64,000 nt of DNA from Okapia johnstoni (GCA_024291935.2 CM044311.1:18685001-18749000); one strand, 5' to 3'; shown: positions 11,753 through 24,391, counted from the first letter of the stretch. Program-made: numbers and translations. The notes: generated by a model from the sequence alone, not told the origin.

Positions 11753-12344
11753 TTCACATGATATACTCTGCATATAAGTTAAATAAACAGGGTGACAATA
11801 GCCAGCCCTGATGTACTCCTTTCCCAATTTGGAACCAGTCTGTTGTTCCATGTCCAGTTCTAACTGTTGCTTCCTGACCTGCATACAGATTTCTTAGGAG
11901 GCAGGTAAGGTGGTCTGGTATTCCCATCTCTTGAAAAATTTTCCAAAGTTTGTTGTGATCCACACAGTCAAAGGTTTTGGCATAGTCAATAAAGCAGAAG
12001 TAGATGTTTTCCTGGAACTCTCTTCCTTTTTTGATGATCCAACAGATGTTGGCAATTTCATCTCATGTTCCTCTGTCTTTCCTAAATCCAGCTTGAACAT
12101 CTGGAATTTTTCAGTTCACGTACTGTTGAAGCCTGGCTTGGAGAAATTTGAGCATTACCTTGCTAGTGTGTGAGATGAGTGCAATTGTGCAGTAGTTTGA
12201 ACATTCTTTGGCATTGCTTTTCTTTGGGACTGGAATGAAAACTGACCTTTTCCAGTCCTGTGGCCACTGCTGAGTTTTCCAAATTTGCTGGCATATTGAG
12301 TGTAGCACTTTCACAGCATCATCTTTTTAGGATTTGAAGTAGCT
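11753..12344 (-). mobile_element. BovB 5'-side segment, inverted (part of a twin-primed insertion)
   Basis: Minus-strand BovB RT sequence from LFQIL...(12340) through [18 protein letters not shown] and [17 protein letters not shown] to [13 protein letters not shown] at 11760. It joins head to head with the plus-strand 3' segment at 12345. Confidence 0.8.
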
Positions 12345-12941
12345 CAAAAATCACTGCAGATGGTGACTGCAGCCATGAAATTAAAAGACGCGTGCTTCTT
12401 GGAAGAAAAGCTATATTTTCTTTCTAATAAACCTAGGCAGCATATTAGAAAGCAGAGACATTACTCTGCCAACAAAGGTCCGTCTAGTCACAGCTATGTT
12501 TTTTTCCATTATTCTTGTATGGATGTGAGAGGTGGACTATAAAGAAAGCTGAGCACCAAAGAATATCAATTCTTTTGAACTGTAGTGTTGGAGAAGACTC
12601 TTGATAGTCCCTTGGACTGCAAGGAGATCCAGCCAGTCCATCCTAAAGCAAATCAGTCCTGAATATTCATTGGAAGTATTGATGCTGAAGCTGAAGCTCC
12701 AATACTTTGGCTACCTGACGGGAAGAACTGACTCATCGGAAAAGACCCTGATGCTGGAAAAGACTGAAGGCAGGAGGAGAAGGGGACGACAGAGGATAAG
12801 ACGGTTGGATGGCATCACCGACTCAATGGACATGAGTTTGAGCAAGCTCTGGGAGTTGGTGATGGGCAGGGAAGCCTGGCATGCTGAGTCCATGGGGTCA
12901 CAAAGAGTTGGACACGACTGAGCAACTGAACTGAACTGATA
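12345..12941 (+). mobile_element. BovB 3' segment of the same insertion
   Basis: Starts at aatcactgcagatggtgac and runs to the terminal gagcaactgaactgaactg. With 11753-12344 it is bounded by ctttttcat at 11744-11752 and 12942-12950. About 300 nt of element between the two segments is missing. Confidence 0.85.
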
Positions 12942-13169
12942 CTTTTTCATATTCTTTTCCATTATGGTTTATCACAAAATATTTAATGTAGTTCCCTGTG
13001 TTAGGGACTTTGTTGTTTATCCATCCTATATATAATAGTTTGCGTCTGCTAACCCCAAACTCCCAGTCCGTCCTTTCCCTACCCTTCTCCTCCTTGGTAA
13101 CCATAAGTCTGTTCTCTATGTCTGTGAATCTGTTTCTGTTTCATACAAAAGTTTATTTGGTTGATATTT

Positions 13170-14590
13170 GAAAAATATATCTTTTCTCCATCCCTTCTTT
13201 TTTAAAATAGTATATAACTTTCGCTTTGAAATCTTTATATATTCACATAAATCTCTACAACAACAAAAGATACATGGAGGTCCTTTGCACTCCACTCAGC
13301 CTGCTTCAGGGTCCACATCTTGCAGAACTATAAAACTCTCTGTTTTAAATTTCTACAGCAAAAGACAGCTAGGTTTTATTTCCTTATTCAATCTGCTAAT
13401 TTCAGCCATTTTAAAAGTTAACTTTAATCTGCTTTTGAGTTATTTATGTAGCTGAAATTGTTTCTACTTTCATATTTTCTTTCTTTCTTTGCTTCTTTTC
13501 TCTGCTCACTATCCTTTTTATTTGCTTCTTCATTTCCTCTTTCCTGCCCTTTAATTTTCTTGCTTATAGATATAATTTATTTTTATAGTCAGTAACACTG
13601 TCACCAAAATATGTGTTTCCATCCTCACAGTTTTTCCTTGTGTTCCAATGCCTTTTCTCTAAGTTCAATGTTCTTCACGATGAAGGACACTTCTTAACAG
13701 CTTTTTTGTTTTTCCTTTTTCAGTTGGGAAGATATGTGTGGTAAATTCTTAATCTTAGTAAATCCATCATTCTCTGGATATAAAAGTCTAGGCTGATTAT
13801 TTGCCTTTAGGACATTTAAGATACAATTCTCCTGTCTCTATGCATCTATCTTTGCTGATAATAATAATAATAAATCATGAATAGGTGATAATCTATCTTT
13901 CTCCCTGGTCATTTTTAAATTTTCTTAGAGAGTTTGACTGTAATATATCCTGTTTGGATCTATTTTTATCCATCATCTTTGGTACTTGGAATACCCTTTG
14001 CATTTAAAAACTTAGGTTTATTTTCAATTCTGGGAAAGCCTTAGCTAACCTCTTTAAATATAATTTCTCCACAATCCCTTCAGTTTATTTCTCTCTACTT
14101 TCCAGTAGGAAAATGGGAGCACTTTTCAATCAAATCGCCATTTCTGGGTGAAGATTTCCACTAGCAAATTTTCATCTTCCAGTATGTTCAATAGTTTATC
14201 CTATTTCTTAAAGTATATTTATGACTACATTTTTCATTTCTAATCTTTGTTATTAGTTATATTTCATATTCATCTATTCTTGATTTACTTGTGCCTATTT
14301 TGTTTCATAATGTCCCTTTTGCTTTTTCATTTTGAGGAAAATGTTTCCCTTTATTTCCTCTTTAAGTATCTTAAAACACTTATTTTAAAGTCTTCTTTTC
14401 AGACCATTCTATTATTTTTCATTTATTCTAACCGCATTTACCTCATGATTTTGGCAGTTGTCTTTCTTGGCATTGTATTTCTAGATGCTTCCTCAATATT
14501 TGGTTTGCCGGCTCTTCAGATGTTGGTTTTGTTCCTGTTTTCACTCCTTCATGGACTCGCCTCACACTGTCCAGTGGTTTGATGGTTGCT
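13170..14590 (-). mobile_element. Probable ancient L1-derived T-rich region
   Basis: The plus strand is T-rich with phrases typical of reverse-complement L1 (ttcaattctgggaaagcctt, cattctattatttttcattt). It is too decayed to place precisely. Confidence 0.35.
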
Positions 14591-15789
14591 GAGCCTCAGA
14601 ACCAGTTTATCTCAAGGAGGCGCCATTGGAGAGCAGGCAGCTCAGTCAGTGAGCGAGATGGCTTATTTCAAGCAGTTCCCTTTCACGAGGCTGTCTTCTC
14701 TCTCTAGGTCTGTGGGGGCGCAGAAACCCTAGAATCAAGCAACAGTCAAGCAGCAGAAATTCTGAATTATATTTTAGAGGCAGGGATCCACATCATCCTT
14801 TAGCAATGAACTAACTCTGGCCTCTGTCTTTCATGGATCAATTTACCTTATCAGAGCCAAACTGCCCATTCTCTCTGCCACACTCTGGGTCTTCAGCTTG
14901 CTCTCCTCTTGCTGCTTTGTAGTTGCATCAATTTCTTTTTCTTTTTTTTAGAGTATAATATAATAACTCTGCCTTTTTACTTTTCCATTTTATCTTCATC
15001 TATTACTGCTGTATGTTTGTAATGAAAGAAATGTCCCAAAGTGTAAAGATAAGGCCCCCTTGAATGGAGATTCTGTATTAATGCCAGGTCAAGAGCCTAA
15101 AAGGAAAAATACAGTTTTAATGGTTGGAATATTTTATTTAGTTTTTTGAAAGTGTTGCAAAGCATAGTAACTATGCTTTGATAAATAAGTGTTTGTAACA
15201 ATGCTGCTCAGGGGCTGTTAGGTGGTATTTTAAAAGACTCTATATGCAAATAGCCCACTAAGCATTTTATTAAGTGTCTTGAGATTTTTTGTGTGTGTGT
15301 GAAAACTGGGACTTTTTCCAGCTTTATGTCCAGGCTCATAGTCTTTTCACTTTATTGAGAATTGCAACAACCAATAAGGAAAATTAAAACCTCAAAGGGC
15401 AAATATTTTGCCAAACCAGTAATGGCAGGTACAGAAAGCACCAGAAAAATAGAATATTAGAAGTCAAAGAGCAACTTATCTTTCCTAGTTTCCTTCCCCA
15501 CTGGAAGGATGATCTTATTCCTTGGAGGTTGCTAGAATCAAGAGGAATCTAATTTCCATATAGCAATTGGTTATAGGGAGGGAAAAAAATTATGCCACAG
15601 GGAATAAATTTTTTCTGAAAAACATATTTTTAGTTTTAGCTTCATGCTGTTTCTAATTCCCTCTGGGTATGATGCCTCTGACATTTCTCCAACGAAATTC
15701 ATGCCGAGGTGGAAGCTTTTCTTACAGTATGCATTTCTTACATTGAATGTAATGAAATGTTAATGTTCTAAATTTTAAAACATTAATTC
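14591..15789. other. Gene-free sequence, no clear repeats
   Basis: No recognisable coding potential. A short GT run lies at 15290-15300. Confidence 0.4.
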
Positions 15790-15918
15790 AATAGAAACAT
15801 AAGCCCCTCATACTGAAAGCAAGAATACAGCAGCACTTCAGGAAGGAAGCTGTGAGAAAGAAAGCATCGACTTTGGAGTTGGCTAGATCTAGACTGGACC
15901 CTGTCACTGCAGTTATGC
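15790..15918 (+). repeat. Copy 1 of a local ~125-bp duplication (MIR-like)
   Basis: Runs from agaaacataagcccctcata to gactggaccctgtcactgc and closely matches 16722-16846. The tagatctagactggaccctg...ctgcc text resembles the core of an MIR SINE. A BovB tail follows immediately. Confidence 0.7.
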
Positions 15919-15920
15919 AA

Positions 15921-16068
15921 GAGGATGAGATGGTTGGATGGCATCACTGACTCGACGGACATGTGTTTGAGCAAACTCTGGGAGTTGGTGATGGACAGTG
16001 AAGCCTGGAGTGCTGCAGTCCATGGGGTCTCAAGGAGTCAGACACGACTGAGCATTGAACTGAACTGA
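15921..16068 (+). mobile_element. BovB 3' terminal fragment
   Basis: From gaggatgagatggttggatg to the terminal gaactgaactgaa, about 148 nt of the BovB 3' end. Confidence 0.8.
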
Positions 16069-16577
16069 ATACAATAGAAATAGCTTCTACATAACTCAAA
16101 GGCTTGAGGAACTTCTTAACACAGTTCACCATATTGATTCCTAGCTTGTTAACGTATTGGTGATGGTGATGGTGTATGTTTAGCCTTAACTATATTAGAC
16201 AAGTTACTAATTAAATAACAAGAGACATGGAATGGAGAATAAAATCACTGTGTGACTACTGGTAGCAATTATCAAAAGGTTGGAACCATCTTAAACTTGC
16301 ATTTTCCTGTAGTTTCTTTATGCTGCCAACCAGAAAGAACTTGGGTACTTTTTAAATAGGGAGATCTGTGCATGTTGTGTGCATGCATGTGAGTCTAAAT
16401 ATATACACAGATACATACATACACAAGACATATGTTGGCTGATAGAGCCTTATAAATGAACATTTTATGCTCCATTCTCTTAGGAAAACTTTCATAGATT
16501 TTTTTTTAACATCGATGTTTTTAGCTATCAAATTGCTATTTGCACAAAGAATGCTAAAAACTTACTGCTGCCTGCTA
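16069..16577. other. Gene-free sequence
   Basis: Contains a small gtgatg repeat near 16160 and a short tacatacatacaca run near 16410. Nothing else is recognised. Confidence 0.4.
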
Positions 16578-16700
16578 CTCAGATGCTCAGTTGTGTCTGA
16601 TTCTTTGCGACCCAATGGACTGTAGTCCACAAAACTCCTCTGTCCATGGGATTCTCCTGGCAAGAATACATGAGTGGGTTGCTATTTACTACTCCAATAA
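16578..16700 (-). mobile_element. Bov-tA SINE fragment
   Basis: Only the tail and Bov-A body are present (cagatgctcagttgtgtctg to gggttgctatttactactcc). The tRNA-like head is missing. Confidence 0.75.
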
Positions 16701-16721
16701 GCTCTCTAGCTTAGCATAAAG

Positions 16722-16920
16722 AGAAACATAAGCCCCTCATATTGAAAGCCAAAATACAGCAACACTTCAGGAAAGAAGTTGTTGTGAGAGAGAAAGCATC
16801 GACTTTGGATAGATCTAGACTGGACCCTGTCTCTGCCACTGACGCACAGAATAAACTTGAATTTGAACTTCTTTCCATGCATTTCCTTACCTGTAAAGGG
16901 AAGATGATCTCTGGCTTGAA
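16722..16920 (+). repeat. Copy 2 of the local duplication, within an MIR-like SINE
   Basis: 16722-16846 repeats 15790-15918 with a few substitutions and two small indels. It continues into ccttacctgtaaagggaaga and gatctctggcttg, which resembles the 3' half of MIR. Confidence 0.6.
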
Positions 16921-17139
16921 CACTTGTATGATGTTAGTACTCTTCGACCAATAACACATCCAGAAACTAGGAAAAGGATATTATTAGAATAAGAAAATGA
17001 AAGGTGCATGAATATGAAAATAATATTTCAAAGCAAGTGGCATGCAATGCAAATGGGATATCCGAAAATTATGGACTGTTACCTTCCTAAGAAAAGCAGT
17101 CCTATCTGATGTAGCTTAGCTTTAGCTGGTGGATTGTTG

Positions 17140-17372
17140 TTGTTATGATTGTGTGGTCGCTAAGTTGTGTCCAACTCTTTTGCGACTGCATGAACTGTAG
17201 CCCATCAGGCTCCCCTGTCCCTAGGATTTCCCAGGCAAGAATACTAGAGTGGGTTGCCGTTTCCTTCTCCAAGGGATCTTCCTAACTCAGGTATCGAACC
17301 CTCGAATCCTGCATTGCCTGAGCCGCCTGCATTGAAGGTGGATTCTTTACCGTTAAGCTACCAAGAAAGCCA
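17140..17372 (-). mobile_element. Bov-tA SINE
   Basis: Full-length-like, with a ttgttgttatgattgt stretch (tail repeat) at the left and gccgcctgcattgaagg (head) at the right. Confidence 0.85.
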
Positions 17373-17827
17373 ACTGGTGGATACTGATCATGAAATTTTG
17401 TTTCCTAAACTCTTCCATTGTTTTCCATTTCTCAAGACACACTGATATAATCCACTAAAATTAATCAGTGGTCTGTCCCCTACCATTGCACTGAGGGACA
17501 CTTGTGGTACCTTCCAGAATTAGCTCTCAAAACTATCAAACTCTCAACATATAACCAGTATCCCAGGACAGATCGTGGTATAAACCCTGTCATGCTGAGA
17601 GTCAAGTTCTGTCCCTGGTCTTAAAACTTGCTTTTGTCCCTCACATTTTTGTCCAATCCATTCCCTATTCAAAGTCAGAGTAACAATTAAAATAATGATG
17701 ATAACTGTCATCACAAGAACCTACGAAGCAGGTGTTGTTGTCTTCAATTTTATTATACACAGAAATCAAGCCCTGGTCAATCTGCCTCCAAATTTGATAA
17801 GAGAATGAAATGAGCTTTCTGTCTTGT

Positions 17828-18050
17828 TTGGCTGCATGTTAAGTCACTTTAGTTGTGTCCAATTCTTTGCATCCCCATGGACCATACCCATCAGGCTCCT
17901 CTGCCCATGGGATTCTCTAGGCACAAATCCTGGAGTGGGTTGCCATGCCCTCCTCCAGGGGTCTTCCTGACCTAGGGATGGAATCCACATTTCTTTATGT
18001 CTCCTGCATTGGCAGGTGGGTTCTTTACCACTAGTGCCACCTGGAAAGCC
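17828..18050 (-). mobile_element. Bov-tA SINE
   Basis: Reverse complement of the Bov-tA body and head. It ends at the agtgccacctggaaagccc boundary. Confidence 0.85.
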
Positions 18051-18154
18051 CTTCTATCTTATTTAAGTTCCTGCTAATTGGGGTGTTCCTGCTCTTAAAG
18101 CCAAAACTGGAAGATATAACACTGTTTTAAAGCTGACTTTATGTGGTTCATGTT

Positions 18155-18282
18155 CCCTGGAGAAGGAAATGGCAACCCAATCCAGTATTCTTGCTTGTAT
18201 AATCCCATGGACAGAGGAGCATGGCAGGCTACATTCCATGGGGTCACAAAGAGTCAGACATGACTGAGCCACTGAGCACACC
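18155..18282 (+). mobile_element. Bov-tA SINE 3' part
   Basis: Begins ccctggagaaggaaatggca and ends cagacatgactgagcc. The tRNA-like head is missing. Confidence 0.8.
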
Positions 18283-18734
18283 TGTTCCTCTTATCTTTCT
18301 TTCAAAATTACTTATGGGAAAAAAAAAAAAAACAACCAAAAGCCAGCTCTTGTTAACCTAAGCAGTTTTTGCAAGTCTATGGTCATGCTGAACTTTCACT
18401 TTCTAAATTCTATTTCCAGAGATAACTTATCCATCTTTTCTCTAGGTCCTTGCCTTTGTATTTTTTTTACATTTGATCTTTTAAATGCTAGAGATTTATT
18501 TATATCCTGCTGCATTTGGAAATGGATGGGAGGTGACTGCTTAGAGACTGTAGACAGTTTTATACTCAGGAAACCTGAAACATACGTCTTGCCTGAGAAC
18601 ACTGGCCAGGTCTAAGTGCACCATTCCAAATATTACATATGGACATTAGTGTTTTCTTATAGCTCTCTAAAAAGCAGGTTCTGCCAGCTTGTTTGGTAAT
18701 GAGATCACCTTCTCAAGCTAGATATTTAATTTTT

Positions 18735-19740
18735 TTAAAGAAACATAATTTTTATAATAGTTTTGGGTTTAAAAAAATTACAAACATGGCAAAAAGTATT
18801 CAGAGATACACACGCCCCCACACAATTTCCTCTATTATTAATATATTACATTCGTCACAACTATTGAATAAATAATGAAACAATTTTATTAACTAGAGTT
18901 CAGTTTTTCATTAATTTCATTCAAATAGCTTTCTTCATTTTGCCTGTTGATTTCCCATTTTCAATTTCAATGATTCTCACTCAAAATTTTATTTTATTTT
19001 TTCTGCTTGCTTTAGCCTTAAATTGCTCTTCTTTCTCCTGTTTCCTAAGGTGGGAGCTTATATCACAGATTTTTAAATCTTTCTTCTTTTCTAACATGTG
19101 CACTTAATGCTATAAATTTCCCTCTAAGCACTGCTTTCACTGCATCCCAAGAATTTGGATCCATTTCATGGTCTACCCATTTCATGCTTTCAAGGTCTAT
19201 ATTGGTATATATATATTCCATGTAAGATTGAGAAGAATGTATTTTCTGTTATTTTGGATGAAGAATTCTATAAGTGTCGATCAGATCCAATTGATTAATG
19301 GAGCAGGTTAACTCTATTCTTTTGTTTCTTCTTCTTCTTCTTGTTTTGGCTGCACTACGTCTTCGTTGTTGTGCTCAGGATTACTCTAGCTGTGGCAAGT
19401 GGGGACTGCTCTTTGGTTGCCGTGTGTGCTTCTCATTGTGGTGGCTTCCCTGATTGCAGAGCAGGGGCTCTAGGGCTCATGGTCTCAGCAGCTGCAGTGC
19501 ACGGGCTTAGCTGCCCCATAGCATATGGAATCTTCCTGGACCACGGATCGAACCTGTGTCCCGTGCATTTACAGGCAGATTCCTTCACCACTGGACCACC
19601 ATGGAAGTCAAACTATTCTTGTACATATCCTAACTGGTTTTCTGCCTGCTAGAAATATCAATTACTTAGAGAGGAATGTTGACGTCTCCATCTGTAATTG
19701 TGGATTTGTGTATTTCTCCTTGCCATTCTATTCATTTTTG
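18735..19740 (-). mobile_element. Ancient L1 (ORF2 and 3' region), interrupted by a SINE at 19335-19612
   Basis: Tttccctctaagcactgctt, tgcatcccaagaatttgg and ttgacgtctccatctgtaat are diagnostic reverse-complement L1 ORF2 phrases. The L1 continues on both sides of the SINE. Confidence 0.7.
19335..19612 (-). mobile_element. CHR-type SINE, long form
   Basis: Ggctgcactacgtcttcgtt to the head ccactggaccaccatggaag. Ruminant tRNA-Glu-derived SINE inserted into L1. The flanks share ctattctt. Confidence 0.75.
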
Positions 19741-21729
19741 CCACATGTTGAGATAAATTCTTGTCCACTAAAGAGTCTCCTTTATTATGGAGAATGCTCT
19801 GGACATGTTTCCTAGCAGTTACTCTTTTTCTCTGCCAAGGCCGGGGAAGGGATCTTTCCTGGCTGTTTATCATGACAACCTGCTGAGATTCTTGGAAAAA
19901 ACCTTGGAAAGTATGGGAATTCCCCCTTAGACTAGACCTCATGAGTTTTAACTCTCAAGCTCGTCCACATGAAGTCTCAAGCAGTTCATCAAAATTACTA
20001 GTTAAGTGTGTTCCCACCAGTTTATAGCTCCACTAACTTCTATTTGAGTGGAATTGAGCAGATATTGGTTCTCTGAATTCACTTGTCTTGCCAGGTTTCA
20101 GATAGTAGTTCATCCTGCAACTTCAACTGTCTGATAGGTCCAAGAAAAATTAAAGATTTGCAATATTTTTGGCTTTTTCTTATTGTGAGGACAGGAGTGG
20201 TAACTTCCAACTGCTTTACATTTTGGAGCTGGAATCAGAAGTCTTCCAGATATTTAATTGTAATTCTTATATTTTTCTAAACTCAAGAAAACGCTGTGAA
20301 TATGATATAACATTTCCATTATAATGATTTATTCCAAGTGTGGATAGAAATATTTTCAGCTTGCCCTAGTATCATATCCAAAATAAGCATAAATACATCA
20401 TATCAGAATGCAGTTTCAGGCCAAGAATTTCATGCTACCAGTGATTTGTGTACATGACTGTCACGTTTAAACTTGCCATCACCACCCCAAGGCTATAGCT
20501 TTTCCCTTTCTCTCTCTTCTTTCTTCCACTCTCAATGTTAAATACCATCTGCTGAGAAAGTTTTTAACATATATGCTGACAGCTCTTACAGTCAGGAGCT
20601 ATTTTATGTGTTTTGTTAAGCTTTTTCCAACTGTGACATTAAACATTATTTTTATATCCTTTGTTTCATTTTCTGTGAACTCAGAAACTTAAAACTCTTT
20701 GTCTCGTAAAACGTAAAACATAAAACAGACCCTGAAATTATATTTAGAGCTGAAGGAATCAGAACTGATACTAAGGTGCAAAATTTACCAAGGCACCACA
20801 AAACCCAGTGAGTGGAGTAAATAATATTTTAATGCAATATTTTTTTAAGTGTATGCAGAAAAAAATCTGTGATGAACAAAATATAGGTTTTGAATTACAT
20901 CAGGAGCAATATATTATCTTGTCTAAGCGTTGCAAATCCTTCATACACGGGCAAACACGGAACCAAGACTTTACTTGCTCACAGCACAAGCGCATATGAG
21001 GCAGGTTACAGTCTTCAGACTCAGGAGTTACAGAAAATAATTTCAATGCAATAGATGAGCAGTTTTACTTTTGCTACCAAAGGATACTACTGGTCCCAGA
21101 GCTCTTCAGACAAGAGTAATCCTGACTGGGCACCTTGGCCTAACCTGCGTGAGGATAGAGGGTACATTACCCTTCACCAAGAGGACCCTTGAGTTTGTCT
21201 CCTGACTTCACTGTGCTGTCCTACCACCAGAAGATCTGTAGAATCTGTAGACAATAGAACCAGGATCCACCCACCTCCTCCCAAGCCAATCTATGGGCTG
21301 AATCATCAATCCTCATTTCCTTTGTTAGAATGCATTTCTTCCTAGGATAATTGATGGTAGGGATATCTCCTTTGTTCAACAAAAGCCTTGCCCACCGGGC
21401 TTTGAATTTGTCACAGCGCCTCCATAGGAAGCTACATCAGAACACATCAGTAAGATACAAGAATATATCTACAAACACGGATGATTCTGCTGTTATAATA
21501 ACCCCACTAGCAGGAGATCAATAGCACAGTCCAGGCTGAATTCTATCTGACCAGTCTAGTTCCCTCTTCCTGTGCGATGAAGATTGGGCTTCTTATGGTT
21601 TCTACAGTATTAAGTCTCAGTTCCTGATCCTTTATGAACAGCTTCTCAAACAACAGAAACAACAATAAGAACAGCAGCATCAATAACAACACTCACACAG
21701 TTCTTCATAAAAAACAGTGGCTGATCAAA
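19741..21729. other. Gene-free sequence, no clear repeats
   Basis: About 2 kb of mixed-composition DNA. Open frames are short and unrecognised. Confidence 0.4.
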
Positions 21730-21951
21730 GGCATGTGTACGTGCATAGCTGTGTCCAACTCTTTGTGACCCCTTGGACTGTAGCCCACCAGGCTCCTCTG
21801 TCCATGCAAGTTTGCACACAAGAATACTGGAGTGGGCTGTCATTTCCTCCTCCAGGGGATCTTCCCGACCCAGGGATTGAACCTGCATCTCTTGAGTCTT
21901 TTGCATTGGCAGGCAGACTCTTTACCGCTGAGCCACCTGGGAAGCCCCATT
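21730..21951 (-). mobile_element. Bov-tA SINE
   Basis: Full-length-like minus-strand copy from catgtgtacgtgcatagctg to gagccacctgggaagcccc. Confidence 0.85.
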
Positions 21952-21954
21952 AAG

Positions 21955-22185
21955 ACGGACTCTGGTGTGCTTATAGAGGAGACTGGGGCACAGACACACA
22001 CAGAGTGAAGACCATGTGGGGACACGTGGAGACGGAGGCCAAAGAGAGAAGCCTCTGAAGGAACCAACCTAGATTTGGGACTGTTGGTGTCTAGAACTGT
22101 GAGAAAATAAATTTAGGTTGTTTAAGCCACCCAGTCTGTGATACCTTGCTACGGCAGTCCTAGGAAAATAATACACTCTTCCTCA
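21955..22185 (+). mobile_element. MLT1-type LTR fragment (ERVL-MaLR)
   Basis: Contains gagactggggcacagacaca, gtctagaactgtgagaaa and ggttgtttaagccacccagt, the conserved 3' part of MLT1 LTRs, ending near 22185. Confidence 0.65.
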
Positions 22186-22835
22186 TACTGTTTGTGTAAT
22201 TTTACCCTTTCATGAAATCCCCAAATCTTCAGAATCTCATTTCAATTTATTATGGGTCGGTTTTGTCTTACAAAGGGATGAAAAATGCTTCTTTTGTATC
22301 TCAGAGCACAGAGCAGACATGTAATAAATTATATGCTTAAACCTTGGGATACTGCAAAAATCCCCGGACAGATCACTGAAAAAATTCTAGGTGAAGAAAA
22401 TGCTTCAACACACACCCACCAGACAAACTGGCGAGGGTGTTGCTGTTAATACTAAACCCAAATTTGAAAAACAAGATTTACTTTGACAGAATTTTGCTTC
22501 ATAAAGATCATTTTTCTTTATAGATTTTATTCTGTGACCAGGAATCAACATTTCCTCTCTCTCTTTTTTCTATGCTCTGTTTTACCTTGGTCATTATTAG
22601 TGTTCCATTCCAAGGGGTTTCTCTGTCTGCCTCCTCTGTGGGATGAAGGCACTTCTCAGATGCTCTCTAGAATCAGCTGTGTCTTCCTAGCCACCTGGCC
22701 AAGGAATCCCATTCAAGGTCCATTTGTAACCAAGTCCTGGTCAAGGCCATGGGAACCCAGGTCCTCTCTGTGCCTTTAAAACCCATTTCATGGTTTCATT
22801 AGGGGAGACGATGACTAAAACTTCTCCCCCTGGCC
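22186..22835. other. Gene-free sequence
   Basis: No recognisable repeat or coding sequence. Confidence 0.35.
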
Positions 22836-23290
22836 TGACAAAATAGTAGCCATTTGCATGAGTTATCTAACAATAGAAGGTTCTGGTAAGGAATACAGAA
22901 CTAACAAGCTGCCGCCTCTCAGAGGAATTCGGGAAAGGTCAAAAGGAGAGAGGAGACTTTAGTCCAAATGTCCCGTTAACCCCCTAGAATCCTCCTCGGT
23001 GGAATCCATCTTGGCTGAGCGATGCTTGCACCACCAGGAAGGACCTTGGGTCAAAATGATGGCCAGAGACAAACCAGAAACTTACTTCATTACCATAAAA
23101 CCCAAGACTGTGGGCCTCATGGCAGAGCAATTCTCCTGAGTTCTCTTACCTCCTGTTCTCCACCCGGGCGCCCCTGCCCAATAACATCACTTGCTTTGTC
23201 AGTGTGTGTGTGTCCTTGGACAATTCATTTCCTAGTGTTAGACAAGGGCCCCCTCTTGGGCCCTGGAAGGGGTCCCCCTTCCTGCAATAG
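22836..23290 (+). mobile_element. Candidate solo ERV LTR
   Basis: Starts tgacaaaatag and ends ccttcctgca. It contains a TATA-like cataaaaccc (23094-23103), a U3/R-like GC-rich cccgggcgcccctgccc block, and tcacttgctttgtcagtgtg, the layout of gammaretrovirus-like LTRs. No internal retroviral sequence or target duplication was found. Family not identified. Confidence 0.45.
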
Positions 23291-24009
23291 TTCCAGTGAT
23301 TGCTTCTGAAACAGTTATGAGAGCACTTGGAGAGTGATTTCCCCCATTTCTTCATCTCAGGACTGATACCTTCCCCATAAAAACCCAGCTGATGACCCTC
23401 TCTGGGCACAATGACCCTTAACGATGGAGTACTTCGGCATTTTAAGCTGTCAATGACCATGAAGACTGCACAATTCTGATTTTCTCCAGCAGAATTCCAA
23501 ATAAATGTCCTCCATGTTCACCATCATTACCAGTTCACAGATTTAAAACAGAAACAGCAACTCTGAGTTGCTGTGTTTAGTTACAGCCTGAACCCTGACC
23601 ACATCATATAGTCTTGCCTTGAATTTCCTTCAATTTTGCAAAAAACCCTTTTCTTCACCCCGGGCATCCAGTATCTTGATATGGAAAATTGAATTTTAGA
23701 CAGGTTCGGTTTCCTCCTTTTAGGTAGAAGAAAAACAGAAACAAAATTTAAAAACCAAGAGTAGTTGTTCTTTGAAACAAGGTAAAATACAGCCTACTAT
23801 TATCTTAATTAGAATAATCACTTTTCACATCAAGTTGTAACAACAGGAAATGGTCCAAAATGAGATTCTCCTTGAAAAGCATGGTCCTGTGGAGGCAGGT
23901 TTCATAACAAAAAACATTTGTATAACCTCAGCTCAAGCTCTTCCCACTTGTGCATATCACAATATGCTCTGCAGGGAGTGCTAATGAATACATCTGTTTG
24001 CATCCCTCC
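23291..24009. other. Gene-free sequence
   Basis: Nothing recognised. It contains cccataaaaacccagctgat and an aataaa near 23500 that could belong to a second decayed LTR. Confidence 0.35.
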
Positions 24010-24018
24010 ACAGCTGAG

Positions 24019-24391
24019 TAATTGATGCTTTTGAACTGTGGTGTTGGAGAATACTGTTGAGAGTCCCTTGGACTGCAAGGAGATCCAACCAGTCCATCCG
24101 AAAGGAGATCAGTCCTGGGTGTTCACTGGAAGGACTGATGTTGAAGCTGAAACTCCAATACTTTGGCCACCTCATGTGAAGAGTTGACTCATTGGAAAAG
24201 ACCCTGATGCTGGGAAGGATTGGGGGCAGGAGGAGAAGGGGACAACAGAGGATGAGATGGCTGGATGGCATCACCGACTCGATGGACAAGAGTTGGGGTA
24301 AACTCCAGGAGTTGGTGATGGACAGGGAGGCCTGGCGTGCTGCAATTCATGGGGTCGCAAAGAGTCAGACACGACTGAGTGACTGAACTGA
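24019..24391 (+). mobile_element. BovB 3'-end insertion with target duplication
   Basis: Starts at taattgatgcttttgaactg and ends gagtgactgaactga. It is flanked by acagctgag at 24010-24018 and 24392-24400, so this is a clean 5'-truncated insertion of 373 bp. Confidence 0.85.

Larger units (their letters stand above)
11600..13160 (-). mobile_element. Ruminant L1 fragment, split by a BovB insertion
   Basis: 11600-11752 (tgctgtacagcaaagcaatt) and 12951-13160 (attcttttccattatggttt; cccaaactcccagtcc) are contiguous pieces of one minus-strand L1. The two pieces join at ctttttcat. Confidence 0.7.
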
